64,000 nt of DNA from Rhodopseudomonas_A sp036404135 (lineage in GTDB: Bacteria; Pseudomonadota; Alphaproteobacteria; Rhizobiales; Xanthobacteraceae). Shown here one piece after another: positions 34,664 through 42,613 of the stretch (position 1 is its first letter; each line of letters begins with the position of its first letter). The stretch spans positions 14,495 through 78,494 of the forward strand of contig NZ_DASWPE010000197.1 of assembly GCF_036404135.1 (NCBI RefSeq). The letters run 5' to 3'. The translations under genes were made by a program, and so were the position numbers. Under the pieces are notes generated by a model. The model saw only the letters and a program-made list of their open reading frames with translations, did no database searches and was not told the DNA's origin.

Positions 34664-35848
34664 TCACGGCTCGGCCTTGCCGCCGATCAGCGCGAAGCTG
34701 TGCCGCGCCACCATCAGGTCCTCGTCGGTCGGGATGATCCAGGCCGACACCCGGCTGGCAGGCGTGGTGAGCCGCGGCCCGTTCGGCGTCGCCTCGTCGA
34801 TCTCGACGCCGAGCCAAGCAGCGTTCCGCAGCACGCGGCGCCGGATCTCCGGCGCATGCTCGCCGATCCCGGCGGTGAACACGATCGCATCGAGCCCGCC
34901 GAGCGCCGCGGCGAGCGAACCCAGTTCGCGGCCGATCCGGTAGACGAACAGGTCGACGGCGGCGGCGGCGTGCGGATCGGCGCTGCCGAGCAGCGTGCGC
35001 ATATCGCCGCTGATCCCGGAGACACCGAGCAGCCCGGACTGCCGATACATTAGATCCCGCGCGGCCGCCGAGGTCATGCGCTTTTCCTCGATCAGATACA
35101 GCACCACCGCGGGATCGATATTGCCGCAGCGCGTCGCCATCGGCAGGCCGTCGAGCGGCGTGAAGCCCATCGTGGTCGCGACGCTGCGCCGGCGCTGCAA
35201 TCCGCACATGCTGACGCCGGCGCCGAGATGGGCGACCACCACCCGGCCGTCGGCGGCCTCGCCCAGAACCTCCGGCAACGTGCCGGCGATATATTCGTAG
35301 GACAGGCCGTGAAAGCCGTAACGCCGCACGCCCTCCGCGGCGAGTTCGCGCGGCAGCGCGTAGCTGGTCGCCACCTCGGGTTCGGTGTGGTGGAACGCGG
35401 TGTCGAAGCAGGCCACCTGCGGCAACGTCGGATGCAGCCTGGCCAACGCCTCGATCGCGGCGAGGTGGTTCGGCTCATGCAGCGGCGCCAACGGCACCAG
35501 CGCGCGCATCGTCGCGATCACCGCGTCGTCGATCAGCACCGGCGCCGTATAATGCGCGCCGCCGTGCACGATGCGATGCCCAGCGGCGGTCACTGCGTAA
35601 TCGGTGAAGTGACGATCAAGCCAGCGCAGGATATTGGCCAGCGCATCCTCGTGGTGCGCGGCGTCGATCGGATGATCGGTCAACACCGCGCCGTCGGCGG
35701 CGGTGGCGCGCAATTGCGCGCCCTCACCGATGGCGGCGACCTCGCCGTTACACAACAGATCCTGGCGGCTCGGCCGCTCGCCGGCCGGATACAGCGAGAA
35801 CTTCAGGCTGGAGGAGCCGGCATTGACCACCAGGATGGCGCCGGTCAT
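34664..35848 (-). CDS. ackA: acetate kinase
   Basis: A 394-residue ASKHA kinase interconverting acetyl phosphate + ADP and acetate + ATP. Visible are ILVVNAGSSSLKFSLY (phosphate 1), AGHRIVHGGAHY, ACFDTAFHH, RRYGFHGLSYEYI, VVAHLGAGVSMC (usually HLGNG), PLDGLPMATRCGNIDP and VFTAGIGEHAPEIR. The Ala and Asn substitutions occur in motifs that are otherwise conserved, probably lineage variation. It starts 25 bases after phosphoketolase ends. Together they convert xylulose-5-P or fructose-6-P via acetyl-P to acetate and ATP. Confidence 0.93.
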   Translation of the reverse strand: MTGAILVVNAGSSSLKFSLYPAGERPSRQDLLCNGEVAAIGEGAQLRATAADGAVLTDHPIDAAHHEDALANILRWLDRHFTDYAVTAAGHRIVHGGAHYTAPVLIDDAVIATMRALVPLAPLHEPNHLAAIEALARLHPTLPQVACFDTAFHHTEPEVATSYALPRELAAEGVRRYGFHGLSYEYIAGTLPEVLGEAADGRVVVAHLGAGVSMCGLQRRRSVATTMGFTPLDGLPMATRCGNIDPAVVLYLIEEKRMTSAAARDLMYRQSGLLGVSGISGDMRTLLGSADPHAAAAVDLFVYRIGRELGSLAAALGGLDAIVFTAGIGEHAPEIRRRVLRNAAWLGVEIDEATPNGPRLTTPASRVSAWIIPTDEDLMVARHSFALIGGKAEP

Positions 35849-35873
35849 CGCCGCGCTCCCGCCGGCCATGCGA

Positions 35874-38228
35874 TCACGCCGTCCAGCGCCAGTCGACGAT
35901 CTCCGGCAGGTCGTCGCCGTGCTCGCCGATATACAGCTTGTGGCGCTGGATGCTGTCCCAGTAGCGCGCAGTGGCGGCCTCGAGCTTGCCGGCGAGCCGC
36001 GGAATCCGCGAAATCGCATCCAGCGCCAGCCGATAGCGATCGAGGTCGTTCAACACCACCATGTCGAACGGCGTGGTGGTGGTGCCCTCCTCCTTGTAGC
36101 CGCGGACATGGATGTTGTGGTGATTGTGCCGCCGATAGGTCAATTTGTGGATCATCGACGGATAGCCGTGGAACGCGAAGATCACCGGCTTGTCGGTGGT
36201 GAACAATTCGTCGAAGCCGCGGTCGTCGAGGCCGTGCGGATGCTCGCTGCGCGGCTGCAGCACCATCAGGTCGACCACATTGACGACGCGGATGCGGATG
36301 TCCGGCACGTATTGCCGCAGCAAGGTCACCGCGGCCAACGCCTCGACGGTCGGCACGTCGCCGGCGCAGGCCATCACCACGTCGGGATCGCCTGCGTCAT
36401 TGCTGGCCCAGTGCCAGATCCCGGCGCCCGCGGTGCAATGGCGCACCGCGGCGTCGATATCCAGCCACTGCCATTCCGGCTGTTTGCCGGCGACGATCAC
36501 ATTGACGTAGTTGCGGCTGCGCAGGCAGTGATCGGTCACCGACAGCAGGCAGTTGGCATCCGGCGGCAGATAGATCCGCGCGATGTCGGATTTCTTGTTG
36601 GCGACGTGATCGATGAAGCCGGGATCCTGGTGCGAGAAGCCGTTGTGATCCTGCCGCCAGACGTGCGAGGTCAACAAATAGTTCAGCGAGCCGATCGGCC
36701 GGCGCCACGGAATCGTCGCGCACACTTTCAGCCATTTGGCGTGCTGGTTGAACATCGAATCGATGATGTGGATGAAGGCTTCGTAGCAGGAGAACAGCCC
36801 GTGGCGGCCGGTCAACAGATAGCCCTCGAGCCAGCCCTGGCACAGATGTTCGCTCAAAACCTCCATCACCCGGCCTTCGGCCGACAGATTGACGTCGACG
36901 TCCTCGAGCTCGGCCATCCATTCCTTGCCTGACACCTCGAACACCGCTTCCAGGCGGTTCGACGCGGTCTCGTCGGGGCCGAACAGCCGGAAATTTTGCG
37001 TCTCCAGATTGGCCTTCATCACGTCGCGCAGATATTTGCCGAGCACCCGGGTCGATTCCGCTTTCACCGTGCCCGGGCCGCTCTGCGTCACCGCGTAGTC
37101 GTGGAAATCCGGCAGCGACAAAGGTTGCAGCAATTCGCCGCCATTGGCGTGCGGATTGGCGCTCATCCGGCGATGCCCGGTCGGCGCCAGCGCCACCAGA
37201 TCGTCGCGCAGCTTGCCGTTGCCGTCGAACAATTCCTGCGGCTGGTAGCTGCGCATCCAGTCTTCGAGCAGCTTGAGATGCTCGGGCGCCTTGAAGTCGG
37301 CGATCGGCACCTGATGCGCGCGCCAGGTGCCCTCGACCGGCAGGTTGTCGACGAATTTCGGCCCGGTCCATCCCTTCGGGGTGCGCAGCACGATCATCGG
37401 CCAGCGCGGCCGCTCGGTGGCGCCGTGGTGGCGCGCCTCGTCCTGGATGTGGCGAATCTGCGCCAGGATGCGGTCCAACGTCCCGGCCAAATGCTGGTGC
37501 ACGATGGCGGGATCGTCGCCTTCGACGAAATACGGCTCGTAGCCGTAGCCGCGTAACAATTCGGTGAGTTCGGGCCGGCCGATGCGGGCCAGCACCGTCG
37601 GATTGGCGATCTTGAAGCCGTTGAGATGCAGGATCGGCAGCACCGCACCGTCGCGCAGCGGGTTGAGAAACTTGTTGGAGTGCCAGCTGGTGGCCAGCGC
37701 GCCGGTCTCCGCCTCGCCGTCGCCGACGATGCAGGCGACGATCAGGTCGGGATTGTCGAACGCCGCGCCATAGGCATGCGCCAGCGAATAGCCGAGTTCG
37801 CCGCCCTCATGGATCGAGCCCGGGGTTTCGGGAGAGACGTGGCTGGGAATGCCGTGCGGCCAGGAGAATTGCCGGAACAAGCGCTGCATGCCGTTACGGC
37901 TGCGCTCGATCGCCGGGTAGCGCTCGGTATAGGAGCCCTCCAGATAGCTCTGCGCCACCAGCCCCGGTCCGCCATGGCCGGGGCCGATGATATACATCAT
38001 GTTTAGATCGTGCTGCTTGATCAGCCGATTGAGGTGGACATAGAGCAGGTTGAGCCCCGGCGTGGTGCCCCAATGGCCGAGCAGCCGCGGCTTGATGTGC
38101 TCCAGCTTGAGCGGCGTCTCCAGCAGCGGATTGTCCTGGAGATAGATCTGGCCGACCGAGAGGTAGTTCGCTGCGCGCCAATAAGCGTGCATTTTCTCCA
38201 GCAGATCCGGCGATAACGGGTCAGGCAT
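35874..38228 (-). CDS. xfp: xylulose-5-phosphate/fructose-6-phosphate phosphoketolase
   Basis: A 784-residue ThDP enzyme splitting ketose phosphates to acetyl phosphate plus an aldose phosphate. Family features include HWGTTPGLNLLYVHLNRLI, IIGPGHGGPGLVAQSYLEG, the ThDP motif VGDGEAETGALATSWHSNKF and RGYKEEGTTTTPFDMVVLND near the end. GGAG is seven bases before ATG 38228. A TTG 12 bases further up is less likely. It is the first gene of an xfp-ackA operon. A FixK-type box at 38561 is the best candidate for its activation, with a leader near 300 nt, implying use when oxygen is scarce. Confidence 0.93.
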   Translation of the reverse strand: MPDPLSPDLLEKMHAYWRAANYLSVGQIYLQDNPLLETPLKLEHIKPRLLGHWGTTPGLNLLYVHLNRLIKQHDLNMMYIIGPGHGGPGLVAQSYLEGSYTERYPAIERSRNGMQRLFRQFSWPHGIPSHVSPETPGSIHEGGELGYSLAHAYGAAFDNPDLIVACIVGDGEAETGALATSWHSNKFLNPLRDGAVLPILHLNGFKIANPTVLARIGRPELTELLRGYGYEPYFVEGDDPAIVHQHLAGTLDRILAQIRHIQDEARHHGATERPRWPMIVLRTPKGWTGPKFVDNLPVEGTWRAHQVPIADFKAPEHLKLLEDWMRSYQPQELFDGNGKLRDDLVALAPTGHRRMSANPHANGGELLQPLSLPDFHDYAVTQSGPGTVKAESTRVLGKYLRDVMKANLETQNFRLFGPDETASNRLEAVFEVSGKEWMAELEDVDVNLSAEGRVMEVLSEHLCQGWLEGYLLTGRHGLFSCYEAFIHIIDSMFNQHAKWLKVCATIPWRRPIGSLNYLLTSHVWRQDHNGFSHQDPGFIDHVANKKSDIARIYLPPDANCLLSVTDHCLRSRNYVNVIVAGKQPEWQWLDIDAAVRHCTAGAGIWHWASNDAGDPDVVMACAGDVPTVEALAAVTLLRQYVPDIRIRVVNVVDLMVLQPRSEHPHGLDDRGFDELFTTDKPVIFAFHGYPSMIHKLTYRRHNHHNIHVRGYKEEGTTTTPFDMVVLNDLDRYRLALDAISRIPRLAGKLEAATARYWDSIQRHKLYIGEHGDDLPEIVDWRWTA

Positions 38229-38560
38229 TTTGGGCTCCAACTGTGCGGACAGATTCAGCGTGATGGGTCCGGGGAGCCGGCGCGGCGATGTTGCGCGAAA
38301 CTTGCAACTGAAGCCGATAGCGGATGGTGCTCAACGTTGCGGCATTCCGGTAGTGGGGTTGATCTTGGCCTCGCGCGTCGCGCCGTGCGGGGATCACAGC
38401 GACGCGGATAACGCCGGCAAAGGTAATCCTGCTGGGCCAGCGTGCAATGAGTATTGTCGTGATCGCTCATCTTCACGGGATCACGCGCCACAACAGAACA
38501 AGTGCGATCCGACGCCGCATGTTGTTAACTATTCTGCCGTCGTGCTGGCGGACACCATGG

Positions 38561-38574
38561 TTGATCTGGATCAA
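38561..38574 (-). promoter_or_regulatory. FixK/FNR-type box (TTGATCTGGATCAA)
   Basis: A perfect TTGAT-N4-ATCAA palindrome. If read towards xfp as a class II site (centre at -41.5), transcription would begin near 38526 and give a ~300-nt leader. It could alternatively act as an upstream site at about -74 for the BON gene, paired with the box at 38594. Confidence 0.85.
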
Positions 38575-38593
38575 CTCTAGACCCTCGTCCTTC

Positions 38594-38607
38594 TTGATTC
38601 GGATCAA
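38594..38607 (+). promoter_or_regulatory. FixK/FNR-type box (TTGATTCGGATCAA)
   Basis: A perfect TTGAT-N4-ATCAA palindrome whose centre is 71 bases before the BON-gene ATG. A class II activator here would start transcription at about 38642, leaving a 30-nt leader with AGAGG at 38661-38665. Confidence 0.88.
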
Positions 38608-38671
38608 TGTGTTTGTTAGGCGGGCGCAGAAGATGCGGCCGGTTGAGACCTGCCCACTCCAGAGGCCAATC

Positions 38672-39322
38672 ATGACCGATTCCGAGCTGCGTCAGCATAT
38701 TCTTGACGAGTTTGATTTCGACCCGAGCTTCAACAGCGGACATATTGGCATTGTGGTGGACAACAACGTGGTCACCCTCAGCGGCTACGTCAACAGCTAC
38801 GCAGAGAAATTGGCCGCTATTGCGGCAACCCGCCGGGTCAAGGGCGTGCGCTCGCTCAGCGAGAGCATCGAGGTGCGCTATCCGTTCGATCGCACCGCCG
38901 ACGATCAGATCGCGCAACGCGCCTCCGACATTCTCGACTGGGACGTTCTGGTTCCCGCCAATGCGGTCGAGGTCCAGGTCAAGGACGGATGGATCACGCT
39001 GACCGGCAATGTCGACTGGCATTACGAGCGCACTGCCGCGGAAGACGACGTGCGCAAATTGTCCGGCGTGCAGGGCGTCACCAATCTGATCGCCATCAAC
39101 AATCCCAACGTCGATACCTCCAGCATCAGAGACAAGATCGAGTCGGCGCTCAAACGTCATGCGGAGATCGGGGCGAAGGCGATTCGCGTGACCGTGCAGG
39201 ACGGCAACACGGTAGTGTTGGAGGGCAGCGTCGACACCTGGGACGAACGGCGCGCGGTGCAGAACGCCGCGTGGTCGACACCCGGCGTAGCATCGGTCGA
39301 TGACCGTTTGATGATCTGCTGA
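38672..39322 (+). CDS. BON-domain protein (three BON modules)
   Basis: A 216-residue soluble protein of three successive BON domains, at roughly residues 3-70, 76-145 and 150-215. The repeated core is (H/N)I.VVV.(N/D)G.VTL.G.V(N/D): VVDNNVVTLSGYVNSYAEK, VQVKDGWITLTGNVDWHYER and VTVQDGNTVVLEGSVDTWDE. It has no signal peptide, unlike OsmY, so a cytoplasmic role is likely. BON domains are thought to bind lipid or protein surfaces. The start fits the FixK-box geometry and the AGAGG site. Low-oxygen or stress induction is inferred. Confidence 0.88.
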   Translation: MTDSELRQHILDEFDFDPSFNSGHIGIVVDNNVVTLSGYVNSYAEKLAAIAATRRVKGVRSLSESIEVRYPFDRTADDQIAQRASDILDWDVLVPANAVEVQVKDGWITLTGNVDWHYERTAAEDDVRKLSGVQGVTNLIAINNPNVDTSSIRDKIESALKRHAEIGAKAIRVTVQDGNTVVLEGSVDTWDERRAVQNAAWSTPGVASVDDRLMIC

Positions 39323-39401
39323 GATCCCACCGCGCTGCCCGCAACGTTTCACGTCAGCGCAACGCCTCACCTCATCCGCAACGCCACCTCACCCGCAACG
39401 C

Positions 39402-40841
39402 TCACGACACCTCCTCGTTCTCGACCGCTGCGCGGACCGGCTTCTCGCCGGACGCCCGCCGCACCACCGTGACCGTACACGGCGCTTCCGCCGCAACCTT
39501 GGCCGAGACGCTGCCGAGCAATTTGCGCAACGCCGAATTGCGCCTTGCGCCGATCAGCACGTGGTTGACGTGGCTGGCCTGCACGAAGTCGAGAATCGCC
39601 GCGGCCGGATCGATGGCTTCGAGCACATGCGCGGTCAAGCGGTTGTCGGCGAGTTTCAGCGGCTCCGCCCAGTTTCGCAACGCCACCAGACGGTCGACGT
39701 GCTTGTTGTGGCCGTGCTCGTCGAGCGTCTTGTCGATGGTGATGCGGCCGAGCTTCAGCACGTTGAGACAGGCCAGCCGAGCCGACGGCAGCGTCGCCAG
39801 GATGCGTTCGGCGGTGCTGCGCAGTTCGTCGTTGAGCGCGGTGGAGCCTTCGGCGAGATCGATCGCCACCGCGACGATCGGCGCCGCGGCCAGTTCGTCG
39901 GCCAGCGAGGCCTTGGGCCGCGGCTGCTTGAGGTCCGGGTTGAAGCGGCGGCGCAACGCCGTGCTCCAGGGGTCGCGCTTCAGCTTTTCCGAGCGCGCGG
40001 TGAGCTTGACCTCGGCAGGATGGGTCAGATCGAACACCAGCTGCGCCGCGGTCGGATGCCGCCACGCCGGCTCGATCTCCAGGCAGCGCAACACGATCTC
40101 CTGCAGCCACAACGGATAGTCCGGCTTCAGCTGGCGCGGCGGCACCGGATCGCGCCACAGCCGGCGGCGCATGCCGTACATGGTCTCGGTTTCGCCGAAC
40201 GGCCGCACCCCCGTGGTGAAGAAATACAACAGCACGCCGAGCGCGAACAGGTCGCTGCGCGGATCGTCGCGCACCCCGAGCAGCCGCTCCGGCGCCATAT
40301 AGGGCGCGGTGCCGAACGGCAGCCGGAATTCCTCCTGCATCAGGTCGGGCAAGAGATCGCTGCAGGCCAGACCATAGTCCAGCACCACCGCCTCGCCGGA
40401 CGGCCGGAACATGATGTTGCTGGGCTTGATGTCGTGGTGGATGACGTGCTGGCGATGCAGATCGGCCAGCGCGGCTGCGATCCGCGCGGCGATTTCGGCG
40501 GCGTCGGCATAGGGCAGCGGCAAATCGGGCAGCCGCGACAGCAGCGCCTTGCCGGCGATCCGCTCCATCACGATGTAGGGCTGCACCGAAAAGTCGCCTG
40601 CGGCGACGAAGGCCGGGACGTGGACCCCGGACAGCCGCGGCATGATCATCTGCTCCATCTCGAAGCTGACGATCGCGGCCGGGTCCTCGCCCTCGCCGAT
40701 CTTCGGCAGTTTCATCACCATCGGCATGGTCGCGCCGGGACGGCTGACGGTGAGCAGCGTCGCCATGCCGCCCTGATGGATGCGCTCCTCAATCCGAAAT
40801 CCGTCGATCGTCGAGCCGGGTTCGAGCGGGACGCCGGTCAT
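39402..40841 (-). CDS. Ser/Thr protein kinase fused to universal stress protein domain
   Basis: A 479-residue fusion. Residues ~12-285 are a Hanks-type kinase: Gly-rich region GFRIEERIHQGGMATLL, ATP Lys44 in MVMKLP, catalytic Asp137 in IHHDIKPSNIM, DYG (155-157) in place of DFG and APE (183-185). Residues ~320-465 are a UspA-type domain (IVAVAIDLAEGSTALNDELR; VNHVLIGARRNSALRKLLG, SVSAKVAAEAPCTVTVV). There is no transmembrane segment. It begins two bases after the metallophosphoesterase gene stops, on the same strand, in an operon with a FixK-type box, so phosphorylation signalling under low oxygen is inferred. Confidence 0.88.
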   Translation of the reverse strand: MTGVPLEPGSTIDGFRIEERIHQGGMATLLTVSRPGATMPMVMKLPKIGEGEDPAAIVSFEMEQMIMPRLSGVHVPAFVAAGDFSVQPYIVMERIAGKALLSRLPDLPLPYADAAEIAARIAAALADLHRQHVIHHDIKPSNIMFRPSGEAVVLDYGLACSDLLPDLMQEEFRLPFGTAPYMAPERLLGVRDDPRSDLFALGVLLYFFTTGVRPFGETETMYGMRRRLWRDPVPPRQLKPDYPLWLQEIVLRCLEIEPAWRHPTAAQLVFDLTHPAEVKLTARSEKLKRDPWSTALRRRFNPDLKQPRPKASLADELAAAPIVAVAIDLAEGSTALNDELRSTAERILATLPSARLACLNVLKLGRITIDKTLDEHGHNKHVDRLVALRNWAEPLKLADNRLTAHVLEAIDPAAAILDFVQASHVNHVLIGARRNSALRKLLGSVSAKVAAEAPCTVTVVRRASGEKPVRAAVENEEVS

Positions 40842-40843
40842 GG

Positions 40844-41584
40844 TTATTTCCCCACCAACAGCCGTTCGGCGAGCGAGGGCGGCAACCCGTTGTGGCGGAT
40901 CCTTGCCGCGGCCTGCTCGACGTCATAGGGCGCGCGGCAATAGGTGATCTCGCGGGTCTCGGTGTTGAACATCGCATAGGCGGCGGCGGGGTTGCCGTCG
41001 CGCGGCTGGCCGACCGAGCCCAGCACCACCAGCCATTGCCGGCCCGGCAACAGCTGGATCGGCGCGCCGCTGGTCGGCACGAACGAGGTCATCTTGCCGG
41101 TGACCGACAGCGAATACAGCGCCGGCCTGTGGACATGGCCGCAAAAGGTGACGTGGGCGAAAGTCGACTGCATGCTGCGCGAGGCGCCGCTGGAATCGGT
41201 GACGTAGATCCAGTTTTCCGGCCGGCTGGCATCGGCATGCACATAGAGCCGGCTATGCTGCTCCTGCTTCATCGGCAGTGCTGCGAGAAACTGCCGCTGC
41301 GGCAGCCCGAGCTCGCCGCGGGTCCATTCCATCGCCGCCTGGGCCTGGGCGTTGAGTTGCACCTTCGGATTTCCCACCGCGCAATCGTGATTGCCCATCA
41401 CCGCCACGGCGCCCTCGCCGACCAGATCGGTCACGGTGCGCACCACCCAATCCGGATCGGCGCCATAGCCGACAAAATCGCCCAGCAGCACGATCTGCTC
41501 GGCGCCGGCCTCGCGCGCTTGCGCAAGACACACCTCGAAGGCCTGCCGATTGGCGTGAATGTCAGCGAACAGCGCGATCAGCAC
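40844..41584 (-). CDS. metallophosphoesterase (calcineurin-like, YfcE/ApaH type)
   Basis: A 246-residue two-metal phosphoesterase. The full set of ligands is visible: LFADIHANRQAFEVCL (D-x-H), VLLGDFVGYGADPDWV (GD), VAVMGNHDCAV (GNHD) and FCGHVHRPALYSL (GHxH). It starts at GTG 41584, preceded by GGGGGGAG; the ATG six bases upstream is out of frame. It lies directly ahead of the kinase-USP gene. A role as protein phosphatase opposing that kinase, or as a nucleotide phosphodiesterase, is inference from the pairing. Confidence 0.88.
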   Translation of the reverse strand: MLIALFADIHANRQAFEVCLAQAREAGAEQIVLLGDFVGYGADPDWVVRTVTDLVGEGAVAVMGNHDCAVGNPKVQLNAQAQAAMEWTRGELGLPQRQFLAALPMKQEQHSRLYVHADASRPENWIYVTDSSGASRSMQSTFAHVTFCGHVHRPALYSLSVTGKMTSFVPTSGAPIQLLPGRQWLVVLGSVGQPRDGNPAAAYAMFNTETREITYCRAPYDVEQAAARIRHNGLPPSLAERLLVGK

Positions 41585-41631
41585 AGAACATCTCCCCCCG
41601 GGTCAGAGTGATTGGCCGCGAAAAGCTGGCG

Positions 41632-41645
41632 TTGATTCTTGTCAA
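41632..41645 (-). promoter_or_regulatory. FixK-type box (TTGATTCTTGTCAA)
   Basis: Matches TTG[AC]-N6-[TG]CAA. Its centre is about 54 bases before the GTG of the metallophosphoesterase gene. A class II position predicts initiation near 41597, a 13-nt leader. That is short, so the real start may be a few bases further up. Confidence 0.8.
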
Positions 41646-41891
41646 AGAGCAAGGCCCGCGCCCGACGGTCAAGCCGCGATGAAGCGCGCGCCGTCCCCAA
41701 GCGCGTCATTCGCCCGCGACCGACCCCACCCGCTCCTTACCATGGCGCCCGCGCGCCAGGCCAAGTTTTGCGCGTGGCAAGGCCGGCGATCGAAGCCCGC
41801 CCGCACCCCGGGGCCGCGGTCGGCGGGCCGCCCGCCGGCACGCGCAGGCCACCTCCGCTCGGAGCTTCGACAGTGCAACGCAATAGGATTC

Positions 41892-41905
41892 TTGATCTGG
41901 CGCAA
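41892..41905 (+). promoter_or_regulatory. FixK-type box (TTGATCTGGCGCAA)
   Basis: Matches TTG[AC]-N6-[TG]CAA. The centre is about 61 bases before ATG 41960, predicting initiation near 41940 and a 20-nt leader. This favours ATG 41960 over the in-frame ATG 41924, which would lie upstream of the transcript start. Confidence 0.72.
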
Positions 41906-41959
41906 GCGGCCAGGGTTGGAGATATGACAGCATCAAGAAAAGTTGAGTTGGAGGCGTCC

Positions 41960-42391
41960 ATGACTTCGTCAAGCAACAGAAGACTGAGGGCCACACCCGT
42001 TCCCAGCGACGTTGCCGATGTAGTCCGGGAATGGGAAGAAATCGCAGCGAGCCCGAAAGAGCTGGAAGCGTTCGGCCGCGCCATGGCCAACATGGTTAAG
42101 GATCTCGGCCTCTCCCCGAAGGAGCTACGCGCGCTGGCGACCAAGGGCAGCAACGCCAAGGAATTGCCCTGCCTGCTGGAGGCGCTGCGCATCAGCATTC
42201 GCGCACTGGCCGAAAAAGAACCGATGCTTTTGAATGACCTGCGCCGCGCCTGCGCATTGTGCGAGCACAAGCGCGAATGCGATTCCGACATCGCCGCCGG
42301 CACGCTGGTGCCGGCCTATCAGCGCTATTGCCTGAACGTCCAGGCGCTGGATGCGCTCCAGCACGACGACAAATTCAACTGCGAATCCTGA
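41960..42391 (+). CDS. DUF6455-type cysteine protein
   Basis: A 143-residue cytoplasmic protein. The N-terminal ~90 residues are helical (DVADVVREWEEIAASPKELEAF, LGLSPKELRALATKG). The C-terminus holds the conserved ACALCEHKRECDSDIAAG...YQRYCLN cysteine pattern of DUF6455, with four Cys that could bind a metal or an Fe-S cluster. Family members are frequent in FixK-controlled regions of purple bacteria and rhizobia (general knowledge, low certainty). ATG 41960 has GGAGG five bases upstream. It lies about 220 bases ahead of bchE. Confidence 0.75.
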   Translation: MTSSSNRRLRATPVPSDVADVVREWEEIAASPKELEAFGRAMANMVKDLGLSPKELRALATKGSNAKELPCLLEALRISIRALAEKEPMLLNDLRRACALCEHKRECDSDIAAGTLVPAYQRYCLNVQALDALQHDDKFNCES

Positions 42392-42545
42392 TCGCGATCG
42401 CGTCCGCAAATCTGATCGCGACCAATGGCGAATTGTCATCGCCGTTGATGAGGTGCAGCGACGCAGTTGTGCAAGCGGACGACGCCCGTCAACATCGCAA
42501 AGCTCGGATTGCGCAGGGCAAATCCATTACTCGTGCACCAGTCGT

Positions 42546-42559
42546 TTGATCTGCGTCAA
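42546..42559 (+). promoter_or_regulatory. FixK/FNR-type box upstream of bchE (TTGATCTGCGTCAA)
   Basis: Matches TTG[AC]-N6-[TG]CAA with nine of ten TTGAT/ATCAA positions. A class II activator would start transcription near 42594, downstream of the ATG at 42578 but 20 bases before GTG 42614. It is the only such box for the bchE-bchJ-hemN operon. Confidence 0.85.
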
Positions 42560-42613
42560 ACTTAACTGACAGCCAATATGTCATCCTTTCTTGACAATGA
42601 CGGGAGAGAGTCA

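Larger units (their letters stand above)
38229..38671. other. xfp / BON-gene divergent intergenic region
   Basis: 443 bases between two divergent genes, holding two perfect-consensus FixK boxes (38561, 38594; centres 33 bp apart). The boxes sit close to the BON gene and about 330-380 bases from xfp. A minus-strand 78-codon frame at 38255-38491 exists but has no convincing composition. The long xfp leader could hold regulatory structure, though I see none clearly. Confidence 0.6.

Noticed and set aside
38255..38491. 78-codon minus-strand frame in the xfp leader
   Set aside because: Arg/Pro/Cys-rich composition, no ribosome-binding site and no motif. It could only matter as a leader peptide, for which there is no evidence.
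42578..42613. ATG 42578 as bchE start
   Set aside because: It lies upstream of the transcript start predicted from the FixK-type box, and the extra residues are not part of the family N-terminus.
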